Assembly (NCBI GenBank): GCA_020444775.1
Contig: JAGRHX010000031.1
Coordinates: 1-9,589, forward strand
Source of the DNA: Gammaproteobacteria bacterium
GTDB lineage: Bacteria; Pseudomonadota; Gammaproteobacteria; HK1
DNA: 9,589 nt
Reading direction: 5' to 3'
The first letter of the stretch is position 1, and each line of letters opens with the position of its first letter. This document shows positions 1 to 6,939 of this stretch, piece by piece. The notes under the pieces are model-generated. The model was given only the letters and a program-made list of their open reading frames with translations, was not told the origin of the DNA and searched no databases. A program made the position numbers and the translations under genes.

Positions 1-495
1 GTCGAACTCGGTGCCGTCGAGCAGCATGCCCTTGTAGTGCACCTCGACCTGATCGCTGGCCGAAGGCTTCGGCCCGTCACCTTCGGTCAGCACCTTGTAT
101 TGCACGCCACCTTCGAGCTCCTTGACTCCTTCAGCGGTCTTGTTCTCGGCCAGGAAGGCCTGACCACGATCCATCGCATCCTTACCCTGGCTGGCGCGTG
201 CCTGCTCCACCTCTTGCTTGAAGGCCTGGAATGCGGCCTGCAGCTCTTCCGGACTGACCGCCAGGTCGTTTCCGGCCACCGCGTCCTCGATGCCACGGGT
301 GAAGGCGTCACGGTCGATGTCGGTCAATCCCTGTGAAGCGAGCTGGCGGGCAATCTGGATGCCCAGGCCATAGCTCACCTTCTGCTTGGTGGTGGTCAGT
401 CCCTCGGTCTGCGCGGACACGCTACCACTGACCAGTGCCAGACCAAGCAGCGTGCCGGTCAGCAAATGACTGGCCGTTCGTGGGGAAAATCGCAT
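1..495 (-). CDS. Exported FKBP-type peptidyl-prolyl cis-trans isomerase (Mip/FkpA-like), partial
   Basis: This is the first 165 codons of a gene that continues past the left window edge. The ATG at 495-493 follows an AGGAG ribosome site with an 8-nt spacer. Residues 1-28 form a Sec signal peptide: a basic start (MRFSPRTASHLL), a hydrophobic core (TGTLLGLALVSG) and an SVSA cleavage site before QTEG. Residues about 33-125 match the helical Mip/FkpA dimerisation region, with KVSYGLGIQIARQLASQG, then a charged helix (ELQAAFQAFKQEVEQA) and GQAFLAENK. From about 130 the FKBP fold starts (GVQYKVLTEGDGPKPSASD), reaching VHYKGMLLDGTEFD, the family's first active-site strand, where the window ends. Family members are periplasmic or outer-membrane prolyl isomerases and chaperones. 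Cleavage looks like signal peptidase I, since I see no lipobox Cys. It is divergent to rsmE. FkpA, FklB and Mip cannot be separated without the C-terminus. Confidence 0.93.
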   Translation of the reverse strand, partial: MRFSPRTASHLLTGTLLGLALVSGSVSAQTEGLTTTKQKVSYGLGIQIARQLASQGLTDIDRDAFTRGIEDAVAGNDLAVSPEELQAAFQAFKQEVEQARASQGKDAMDRGQAFLAENKTAEGVKELEGGVQYKVLTEGDGPKPSASDQVEVHYKGMLLDGTEFD

Positions 496-503
496 GTATC
501 TTT

Positions 504-508
504 CTCCT
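504..508 (-). promoter_or_regulatory. Shine-Dalgarno site of the FKBP gene
   Basis: On the minus strand AGGAG lies 8 nt upstream of the ATG at 495. It is one of the two clear ribosome sites in the window and fixes the start that gives an intact signal peptide. Confidence 0.8.
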
Positions 509-738
509 GTGCGGACCGGGGTCCTTGACTTGCCTGATATCGGGGGACCGCGCATCAGCCCCCGGATGGGAACCTGAAACGAGGCTCTGCGACCAGTGCA
601 CCCACAGCGGTGCCCATTCTTGCAGTACCAGAGCGACGAATCGAGAATGGTCCCACAGCTCGAGGTCCCGCGCGATGACGATATTGTGAGGTCGTGACCA
701 CATTCGAGCTGTAGATTGGAGATAGGGTGCAAAGACGT

Positions 739-764
739 GGCGGGCCGCTCACAACGGGCCCGCC
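739..764. other. GC-rich hairpin upstream of rsmE
   Basis: GGCGGGCC (739-746) pairs perfectly with GGCCCGCC (757-764) around a 10-nt loop. No T-run follows on the plus strand, so it is not a standard intrinsic terminator there. It lies about 80 bp before the rsmE start and may fall in its leader. Its function is unknown. Confidence 0.4.
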
Positions 765-842
765 CCGGCATTCGACTCAGCATTCGACTTCCACGAACGT
801 ATGGTGTCCGCTGCCCCGGGCAACGGTCGCCGACTGCAAGCC

Positions 843-1613
843 ATGCGTATCCCCAGAGTCTACGTTCCAGACATTCCGCGCCGCGCCGAGCAACGTGCCC
901 ACCCGCTCAGCCTCTCCGAGCTCGCCAGCCGCCACGTCAGCACCGTGCTACGTCTGAAGCCCGGCGCGCCGCTGGTCCTGTTCGACGGCCGCGGTCATAG
1001 CTACGAGGCGACCTTGCGTAGCGCACGGCGTAATCGCGTCGAGGTCGACATCGAAGGCGAGCCCAGCATCGAGCCCGCCAATACGCGCCCCCTGACCCTG
1101 GCCGTGTGCATCGCGCGCGGTGAGCGTATGGACGTCTCGGTGCAAAAGGCGACCGAGCTGGGCGTCAGTGTCATCCAACCGATAATCTCTGAGCGCACCG
1201 TGGTGCGGGTCGACGCGAGTCGAACCGACCGCAAGCTCGGTCACTGGGAAGCGGTGATGATCGCGGCCTGTGAGCAGAGTGGCCGAAGCTGGCTGGCGGA
1301 TGTGCGCGAGCCCTGTGACCTGGATCGCTGGCTCAGCCAGTGCGCCGAGCGCGACACGCCGGACAGCACCCTGGATCTGATGCTCGATTGCGAGGCCGCG
1401 CAAAATCTGCCCGAGCTCGCGCGCCGCACACCCGAGCCGGGCGCGATCAGCATGCTCATCGGTCCCGAAGGTGGCTTCAGCGAGGACGAGCGCGCACGAG
1501 CACATTCGGCGGGACTGCAGCCGGTTCGTTTCGGCCCGAGGGTGCTGCGTGCCGAGACCGCGGCTATAGCGGCGATGGCCTGCGTGCAGATGCACTGGGG
1601 CGATCTGCGCTGA
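843..1613 (+). CDS. rsmE: 16S rRNA (uracil(1498)-N3)-methyltransferase RsmE
   Basis: The product has 256 residues, normal for RsmE. Known family role: SAM-dependent N3-methylation of U1498 of 16S rRNA in the assembled small subunit, in the cytoplasm. The N-terminus MRIPRVYVPD is the typical start, and residues 1-70 fit the PUA-like RNA-binding domain, with the HVSTVLRLKPG and LFDGRG motifs. Residues about 72-250 are the SPOUT methyltransferase. Its landmarks are KATELGV (102-108), EQSGR (144-148), LIGPEGGFSEDE (205-216) and the knot motif FGPRVLRAETA (230-240). An upstream in-frame ATG at 801 would add 14 non-family residues, so I prefer 843; neither start has a good ribosome site. Its last 50 bases overlap the convergent chpA-like gene. 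The usual gshB neighbour is absent. Confidence 0.95.
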   Translation: MRIPRVYVPDIPRRAEQRAHPLSLSELASRHVSTVLRLKPGAPLVLFDGRGHSYEATLRSARRNRVEVDIEGEPSIEPANTRPLTLAVCIARGERMDVSVQKATELGVSVIQPIISERTVVRVDASRTDRKLGHWEAVMIAACEQSGRSWLADVREPCDLDRWLSQCAERDTPDSTLDLMLDCEAAQNLPELARRTPEPGAISMLIGPEGGFSEDERARAHSAGLQPVRFGPRVLRAETAAIAAMACVQMHWGDLR

Positions 1614-3756
1614 GCGCAAGACGCAGATCGAACACCGGTCGGCTACCATCAGGCACCGCACAGACACCGATCAGACCCGGGTCAAGGGCCAGCGGCAGAC
1701 TCGCCGGCCAGACCAGGTCGCGATGCAGATCACCGACCGCCTCCACCCAACGGTGCGCCACGCCGTCGGCGAGCGCGCAGGCCACCACCGCGGCGGCCGG
1801 GCCGTGCGCCACGTGACCCGATGTCGATATCGAGCCCAGGGTCGACACCAGGGCTGGACAGTCCTGGGCCAAGCGGCCGGCCGGATGTAGCTCCAGACCG
1901 GCGACGCCGAGCTCGATCCAGCGTCCACCGGCTCGCACCGGCAGCAGCTCGAGCAGGCGCGGCGGCTTCGGCAGCAGCACGATCAGCTCGTGCCAGGCGG
2001 TGCCGACACCGGCCGCCGCACGGTGCAACAGCATCGCTCCCGCGTCGCGCGCGACACGACTGAGCTGACTCAATGAATCCGCGTTGCAGGCCACGCCTCG
2101 ATACAGCACGGATGCCTGGATCGCGCCAGCACACTCTCGTACCCGCATCTCGACCAGCGGCAGATCGCGACCCGCGCGCCGTGTGATACCGGGCGAGCCG
2201 CGCTCCAGCCACGTGCAGATCACCGCGAGGGCCTGCTGCAACAGGGCCTGTGGGTCCGGATCCCAGGTTTGCCCATCCCGATCCACGGGCCGTTCGGCGG
2301 ACCCGGCCGGCCGCGGCGGCACCGCCCCGATCTCGATATCGAGTCGCAGCGCGTGCGCCGGCAGACTGCGAGTGGCGGTGGCGTGCAATCGTTCCGACAG
2401 TGAAGCAGATGAAGCGCCTGGGGCCGTATCGACCTTCGGTGCGGCTGCATCGAGCGGCTCGGCAGGCGTGCTGGACGAAGCCGGCTCGTGCTCGACGTCA
2501 TCCAGATCCTCCAGCAGTCGCTGCAGCCAGCTTTCGTCGGTTGATAGACCGGCGTCGGATCCGCCGTCAGCGTGGCCGAGCTGCAGATCACGGATCCGCC
2601 AGCAGAGCCGCGGCAGACCCAACAGCAACATCGCATCAGCTAGATCGTCGAGTCGCTCGGGGCTCAGCCGACCGCCCGCCGCGGCCCGTCTGGCGGCCGC
2701 GATCTCGTGTCGCGCCATGGCCCGGGCCCGCGCTGATTCGCCATCCAGAATCGGAACCCGGACGAATCGGTGGCCCAGCGTATAGCGCTGCCACAGCGCC
2801 GACCAGGCATCGTGCCCTACGGCTCCGACCGGACCCAGACGCTCGACGCAGGCCAGCAAGGTCTTGAACACGCCCGGCGGTGTCTGGCGCCGGAAGTATC
2901 CGGGCATGCCCGCCATCACCTGCAGCTCGCCATCGATCAGACGCAGCACGACCTCGACCACGACCCGCGGCGGCTCATGCTCGCCACCGCTCCCACCGAT
3001 GCCCTGCAACCAGCGCCCGCACAGCTGCCAGAAGGCGGCCCGTGACAGGGCATGGTCACGCCATCCGGCATGGTCCTGCTCGGCAAGGCTGATGATGCTG
3101 GCCACGACCTGCCGTAACACCGCCAGCGCGGCATCCTGGCCGCCGCGCAGCCAGACCAGCAGGCCCTGCTGGAAACGCGCGCGCTCGCGTCGTGCGAACG
3201 CGCCCAACGGCGGCACGCGAGGTGGCCCGTCGACGTCCTGCAGACGCCCACCACGCACCGCGACCATGGGCCGCGCGTCGTCGGCCAGGGGATTGACCGC
3301 ATGCGCGCAGAGCAGCGGTGCCCGTCGCCAGCAGCGGATCTCATCGAGCAGCGCCATTGGCAGATGCGCCCGCGGCGGCGCCTCGGTCGTCGCTGACGCC
3401 GAAGCGTCCCGCGCCGGCGGGTGCGGATCCAATCCAGCCTCGATGTGTGCGCGCAAGCCGTCCAGCGCCGCGTTCAAGGTCTCGCGATCCCGCTGACCCA
3501 GTCGCGCCTGCTTGTCCAGCGCGCCAAGGCCACGCGCCAGCTCCAGCGCCAGCAGCCCGGCCAACGGCGCGCCCTCGCGGCGCAACGCCCGGGCGCAGGT
3601 CTCGAAGCGCGCGGCCAGCCGCAACGGCTCGAGGTCCGGCGCCTGACTGGACTCACTCAGATGCCGGACAAGCAAGGCCCGCCGCGGCCCGGCCCCGTCC
3701 TCGTGGCCGCTGGTCAGGGACGACGTCGCATCCATCCGACGCGGCATCTCAGCCAT
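1564..3756 (-). CDS. Degenerate ChpA/CheA-like chemosensory protein without visible kinase motifs
   Basis: The product has 730 residues from the ATG at 3756, which overlaps the stop of the pilJ-like gene by 8 nt. ATGs at 3747 and 3735 are alternatives; none has a clear ribosome site, so translational coupling is likely. Residues about 135-330 resemble the N-terminal region shared by ChpA/PilL and FimL (RARFQQGLLVWLRGG at 192-206, AAFWQLCGRWLQGIGG at 240-255). A low-complexity linker spans about 425-465. Residues 498-597 align by eye with a CheA HATPase domain, but the NxxxHG N-box is replaced by AVICTWLERGSPG and the DxGxG box by LYRGVACNAD. Only the GVGTAWHELIVLLP end resembles the G2 box. 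Residues 602-716 look like a CheW-like P5 domain, ending DPGLIGVCAVPDGSRPVFDLRLAL-type, as in CheA. I see no HxxKG phosphotransfer motif. Inferred role: a non-catalytic scaffold for a PilJ-type array. The homology is judged by pattern only and is uncertain. Confidence 0.72.
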   Translation of the reverse strand: MAEMPRRMDATSSLTSGHEDGAGPRRALLVRHLSESSQAPDLEPLRLAARFETCARALRREGAPLAGLLALELARGLGALDKQARLGQRDRETLNAALDGLRAHIEAGLDPHPPARDASASATTEAPPRAHLPMALLDEIRCWRRAPLLCAHAVNPLADDARPMVAVRGGRLQDVDGPPRVPPLGAFARRERARFQQGLLVWLRGGQDAALAVLRQVVASIISLAEQDHAGWRDHALSRAAFWQLCGRWLQGIGGSGGEHEPPRVVVEVVLRLIDGELQVMAGMPGYFRRQTPPGVFKTLLACVERLGPVGAVGHDAWSALWQRYTLGHRFVRVPILDGESARARAMARHEIAAARRAAAGGRLSPERLDDLADAMLLLGLPRLCWRIRDLQLGHADGGSDAGLSTDESWLQRLLEDLDDVEHEPASSSTPAEPLDAAAPKVDTAPGASSASLSERLHATATRSLPAHALRLDIEIGAVPPRPAGSAERPVDRDGQTWDPDPQALLQQALAVICTWLERGSPGITRRAGRDLPLVEMRVRECAGAIQASVLYRGVACNADSLSQLSRVARDAGAMLLHRAAAGVGTAWHELIVLLPKPPRLLELLPVRAGGRWIELGVAGLELHPAGRLAQDCPALVSTLGSISTSGHVAHGPAAAVVACALADGVAHRWVEAVGDLHRDLVWPASLPLALDPGLIGVCAVPDGSRPVFDLRLALSADRPSASARRPSPL

Positions 3757-6130
3757 CCGGCCGGGTACGGCCAGCGGCCGGGGTCGCGCCCTCGTCAACT
3801 CCAGCGGCCGAAGACGGTTCCGACTCGCCACCTTCGATGAGCGCAATGTCGTCGAACGCGGGCGATCGCTCGGCGCGCTCCGCGCTCGGCGTAGATTCCG
3901 ACCACAGCCTCGGCGTGCCGTCGGTCGCCCCTCGCGCGGACAAGGCCGCACGCAGATCCATGCCCAGCTCGCGGTTCTGATCGTTGAGCGCACGCACCGC
4001 GCGAACCACGTCGGCAACGTCCGCCATGTGCTCGCGCAGCGCTCGACCGACCGAGGTCTGCGCGTTGCCGTAGCGATCCAGGGACTGCGTGGAGCGGCTC
4101 AGCACGTCGACCAGCCGCGCCACCTCCTGACGCGCGGCGGCGGCATTGTCGAGCGCGGCTCCAGTCGCGGTGCGCGCCGCCACCGCCTCACTGCCGGCCC
4201 GCTCGCTGAGCAGGGCCACGCGCACGGCCGCCTCGTTCGCCGCATCGGCGAGCCGAGCAGCGTCCTCCGCCAACCTGTCGAGCACCTGTCCACCGATACT
4301 GCTGGATTGCATGGCGGCGTTCATGGACAGCAGCCTGGCCAGCTCCTCCAGCTCGTGCAGGGCCTGCCGGCTGGTGTTCAGCTCACGGCTGGTCTGCTCG
4401 ATGACGCGCACCTGCTCGGCCGCGCGTTGCACGTTCGACTCGGCCTGCTCGCTGTGGCGGCTCGCACCGTGCACCATCTCGGACACACCCAGCAATCCCT
4501 GCTCGATCTCCTCCACCGCGCCTGCTGCCCGGTCGACGTAGTGAGCGACCGTCTCGACCGATGCGGCGGAGGCATAGGTGGCTCTGGAGGTCTGATAGAG
4601 CTGGGTGGACTCACGCTCGGCGGCGTCGCGCACCGTGTGCAGCGAGGTGAGCAGGCGACGCGCCAGCGTCTCCTTGCTGTCGGCATCCAGCTCCAGCGCC
4701 GCCCAGCGCCGGCCCATCGACTGCAGCGCCGCGTTGGCCATGTGTGCCGGTGAATCGGCTGGCTTCGCGTCGCTCACCGGCCCCGGCTCGGAACCGGAAG
4801 GCCCGGCGGCGAGGCCATCAGCCTCGGCCGGCACGACCTCGGTTCGATCCGTGTCCTCGGTCTGTGAGGGATGCGTCGCCGCGCCGGGTTCCCCGCCGGT
4901 GACCCGATCGATGTCACGCAGCATGCCGTTCAACGCCTGTACGGTCTCGGCGCGGCTACGCGCTATAGAGGCGAGCTGGGCCTGCTGGGCGATCAGACGT
5001 TCACCCAATCGACGCCGGTCGCGACGTCGCACCAGCGCGGTGGCGAGCAGCCCGCCGCCCAGCAGCAGCACGCTGAGCCCGCTCAGCACCGCCGCCCGTG
5101 GCTCCGCCCGCACGAGGCTTGCGAAGCGCTCGGCGAGCGATCCGGCCGGGGGCGGCGCGGGCAGTGTGCTCAGGCTCACCAGCGCCCGAGTCATCTCGTG
5201 CAGGGGCTCGCCCAGCTCGTCCGCCGCGCTGGCGATGGTCCTGCGCACCTGCACATCGTTGGCCAACGGCTCGATGAGCTCGGCCAGATTGCGAAAATCC
5301 TGGCCGACATCGCTCAGCAGGTCCTCGGCGAGCTGGTCCTCAATACGCGCCGCGGTCGGTCCGCTGGGCTCGGTGCGTAACCGCGTGTTGAGCTCACCGA
5401 GCTGCACGGCCTCCCGTCCCATCGCATCGACCGAGGCCCGCGCGACCTCGTCGTGCCCGCGCAGATCGAGGAGCTGGGCCCGCAGCCGCTGGGTCAACAC
5501 CAGCTGCAGGCTGGCGGCCTCGTAATGCGCGGGCTCGGCCTCGATACGCGCCAGCCGGGAGAGAAAGGTCTCGCTGCGCGTGACCATGCTGTCGATGAGC
5601 TCCATCGCCTGCGCATGCAGCTGCGCGGTATCGACCGAGCGCAGCTCCAGGTCCTCGAGTCGCGCCAGCAGCTCGCTCTGACGTTCGAAGGCAGACCGCA
5701 TGAGCGTGAATGCCTCGTTCTGGCTCATCCGTGCATCGGCGCCTGGTATCGGCTCGGAACCGTTACCCGCGGTCCCTTGCGATGCCGCGGCCGGCAAGGC
5801 CGAAGCGATCTCGGGCCCGACCAGCCGCCACTGCGAGTCCAGGGCCGCGTGAGCGCGCTGCAACGCCTGCTCACTGTCCGGAGATGCCGGATCCAGCGCA
5901 ACCGCCGCCCGGCTGACATGCTGTAGCGGCTCGATCAGCCGGGCGGCCAGCGACGCGACCCGCAGCGACGATTGCTGGCGTGCCTGAGCCAGGTCGGGGC
6001 TGAGCTCGAGCAGCCACCAGAGCAGACAGCAAAGACTCGCGGCCAGTGCCAGCAAGCTCAGGACGCCGAGCAGACGGCCGGTACCCGAGATGCCCGCGGC
6101 GCTCGCCACCGGCTCTTGTGAATCGCTCAT
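3749..6130 (-). CDS. PilJ-like transmembrane methyl-accepting chemotaxis protein, divergent
   Basis: The product has 793 residues. The ATG at 6130 has a good AGAGG site and overlaps the stop of the cheW-like gene as ATGA. TM1 spans about 18-42 (LLGVLSLLALAASLCCLLWWLLEL) and TM2 about 346-367, followed by an arginine-rich stop (RRRDRRR). The region between (43-345) is probably periplasmic and largely helical. After a Pro/Ala/Gly-rich linker (410-465), residues about 470-730 form a long coiled-coil signalling domain. The hairpin tip reads LLSMNAAMQSS (600-610), like the LNAAIQAS of PilJ. Then, where PilJ has AGDAGRGFAVVADEVQRLA, this protein has only SIGGQVLDRLAEDAARLA, so the GRGFAVVA stretch is missing. 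A charged, probably disordered tail spans about 735-793. PilJ is the surface/pilus-sensing receptor of Pil-Chp systems; the ligand here is unknown. It sits between the CheW-like and ChpA-like genes, the same relative order as pilI-pilJ-chpA. Confidence 0.8.
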   Translation of the reverse strand: MSDSQEPVASAAGISGTGRLLGVLSLLALAASLCCLLWWLLELSPDLAQARQQSSLRVASLAARLIEPLQHVSRAAVALDPASPDSEQALQRAHAALDSQWRLVGPEIASALPAAASQGTAGNGSEPIPGADARMSQNEAFTLMRSAFERQSELLARLEDLELRSVDTAQLHAQAMELIDSMVTRSETFLSRLARIEAEPAHYEAASLQLVLTQRLRAQLLDLRGHDEVARASVDAMGREAVQLGELNTRLRTEPSGPTAARIEDQLAEDLLSDVGQDFRNLAELIEPLANDVQVRRTIASAADELGEPLHEMTRALVSLSTLPAPPPAGSLAERFASLVRAEPRAAVLSGLSVLLLGGGLLATALVRRRDRRRLGERLIAQQAQLASIARSRAETVQALNGMLRDIDRVTGGEPGAATHPSQTEDTDRTEVVPAEADGLAAGPSGSEPGPVSDAKPADSPAHMANAALQSMGRRWAALELDADSKETLARRLLTSLHTVRDAAERESTQLYQTSRATYASAASVETVAHYVDRAAGAVEEIEQGLLGVSEMVHGASRHSEQAESNVQRAAEQVRVIEQTSRELNTSRQALHELEELARLLSMNAAMQSSSIGGQVLDRLAEDAARLADAANEAAVRVALLSERAGSEAVAARTATGAALDNAAAARQEVARLVDVLSRSTQSLDRYGNAQTSVGRALREHMADVADVVRAVRALNDQNRELGMDLRAALSARGATDGTPRLWSESTPSAERAERSPAFDDIALIEGGESEPSSAAGVDEGATPAAGRTRPDG

Positions 6131-6801
6131 CGAAACCTCTTCTCGAGTGCGCGGTCACGGCCCATGAGCAACTCCGGCTCGTCCAGCACGCGGGCCAGAT
6201 CGGGCACCAGCGGGGGCCCCTCGGCGGGTCCGCCGGACTCACCGTGCGCGCCTTCGTACAGCGACGGCGCGCGGCGCGTTTCGAGGAAGGGACCCGCCGT
6301 GGCATCGACCCGCAGCCCGATCAGGAAGCCGTGACGACGAACCAGCAGCAGACTGCCACGCTGCCAGTTCGGGTCCGCCGCCGCGCCGACAAGATAGGCC
6401 CCCAGATCGCCCACCACGAACGCACCGTCAGGCAGACACAGCGTGCCGATCAACCAGCGGCCATTGCCCACCGGCGCACGCCGCGGGTCCGGCTCGCTGT
6501 CCGACGGATTCGACCCGACGCCGTCTTCGAACGCTGCGGGGAGCAGCTCATGGCGCCCCCGACGCGACATCGGCAACAGCCCGTGCACCAATTGCATGGA
6601 CGTCTGTAGCCGCATCCGGCCCGCGCTCAGCAACAGCCATCCCCGAGCGGCATGACCAGCGACCCGCGCGGTGGCCAGGTCGCCGTCGAGCGACCGCGGT
6701 CGCTCGTCGCCCACGGTATCGACGATCAGCGCACGCGTGGACGTCGACGACGCGGCTCGCGTCGACCCGGATCCGTCTTTGTGCGTGGTCGTCGGCCTCA
6801 A
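6127..6801 (-). CDS. Divergent CheW/PilI-like adaptor protein
   Basis: The ORF has 224 codons from a TTG at 6801 with no ribosome site. A GTG at 6714 (196 residues) is in frame just before the conserved part and may be the true start. Residues about 53-175 fit a CheW-like beta-barrel. GWLLLSAGRMRLQTSMQLVHGLLPM (54-78 region) corresponds to strand 1-2, GRWLIGTLCLPDGAFVVGDLGAYL (114-137 region) to the CheW 'GV-NLRG-vlpviDL' segment, and SLLLVRRHGFLIGLRVDATAGP to the following strands. A Ser/Asp/Pro-rich insertion lies at about 92-110. CheW/PilI adaptors couple receptors to CheA/ChpA at the membrane, and the next gene is a PilJ-like receptor that overlaps it by 4 nt. The same frame upstream is interrupted by a TGA at 6822-6820, so a shortened or broken N-terminus cannot be excluded. 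The family call is by pattern and is moderately sure. Confidence 0.68.
   Translation of the reverse strand: MRPTTTHKDGSGSTRAASSTSTRALIVDTVGDERPRSLDGDLATARVAGHAARGWLLLSAGRMRLQTSMQLVHGLLPMSRRGRHELLPAAFEDGVGSNPSDSEPDPRRAPVGNGRWLIGTLCLPDGAFVVGDLGAYLVGAAADPNWQRGSLLLVRRHGFLIGLRVDATAGPFLETRRAPSLYEGAHGESGGPAEGPPLVPDLARVLDEPELLMGRDRALEKRFR
6136..6143 (-). promoter_or_regulatory. Shine-Dalgarno site of the pilJ-like gene
   Basis: AGAAGAGG on the minus strand lies 5 nt upstream of the ATG at 6130, inside the end of the cheW-like gene. It supports that start and independent ribosome entry in addition to coupling. Confidence 0.7.
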
Positions 6802-6819
6802 GTGTCTGGTCTGCGTCCG

Positions 6820-6912
6820 TCAGCCCGGGCGCTGGTTCGTGCCTGCAGGCGAGCGGCCGTTCGCGCGGCTGCTCATGGCCCGGTTGCCGGCCCGGTTGCC
6901 GGCCCGGTTCAT
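6820..6912 (-). other. Short ORF in frame between algR and the cheW-like gene
   Basis: An ATG at 6912 opens 30 codons ending in TGA at 6822-6820. The peptide starts MNRAGNRAGNRAM and is low-complexity, rich in Asn, Arg, Ala and Gly. It is in the same frame as algR (stop 6942-6940) and as the cheW-like gene, so the three are separated only by two TGA codons. There is no ribosome site. It may be non-coding spacer, a tiny leader peptide, or the remnant 5' end of the cheW-like gene; I cannot tell which. Confidence 0.3.
6877..6910. repeat. 12-bp tandem repeat, about 2.8 copies
   Basis: The unit GGCCCGGTTGCC occurs at 6877-6888 and 6889-6900 without mismatch, followed by a partial copy GGCCCGGTT at 6901-6909. 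It lies in the 138-bp gap between algR and the cheW-like gene. The period is a multiple of three and would encode NRAG on the minus strand. It is a likely replication-slippage tract. Confidence 0.85.
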
Positions 6913-6939
6913 AGCCCGATAGTTGGTCCGGTTCGGGGC

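Larger units (their letters stand above)
496..842. other. Divergent intergenic region between the FKBP gene and rsmE
   Basis: These 347 bases hold no gene I can support; the short ORFs crossing them resemble no family and have no ribosome site. Both flanking genes must be transcribed outward from here, but I find no convincing -35/-10 pair on either strand. Small structures are present. A 6-bp GC hairpin lies at 541-546/559-564. An imperfect palindrome, GGTCGTGACC, lies at 690-699. An 8-bp stem lies at 739-764, and CATTCGACT is directly repeated at 769-777 and 781-789. None matches a regulator site I can name. Confidence 0.6.

Noticed and set aside
474..482. CCGTTCGTG as an AlgR-binding box
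   Set aside because: It matches 8 of 9 bases of the CCGTTCGTC core but lies inside the FKBP signal-peptide codons; a single near-match is expected by chance.
541..564. CGGGGG/CCCCCG hairpin as a terminator
   Set aside because: It has a 6-bp stem, a 12-nt loop and no T-run on either strand, and it lies upstream of, not after, the FKBP gene.
690..699. GGTCGTGACC palindrome as a CRP- or other regulator site
   Set aside because: The outer bases do not fit TGTGA-N6-TCACA spacing and no second copy is present.
948..1667. Minus-strand ORF (239 codons) opposite rsmE
   Set aside because: RsmE is unmistakable on the plus strand; the antisense product has no family features.
3757..4017. Upstream extension of the chpA-like ORF to 4017
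   Set aside because: It would overlap the pilJ-like gene by about 270 bp, and the added residues are a Arg/Ser/Cys-rich frame shadow; the ATG at 3756 fits operon coupling.
4028..4753. Plus-strand ORF (241 codons) opposite the pilJ-like gene
   Set aside because: Its Leu/Gly/His-rich repeats mirror the Ala/Glu/Arg heptads of the coiled coil on the other strand.
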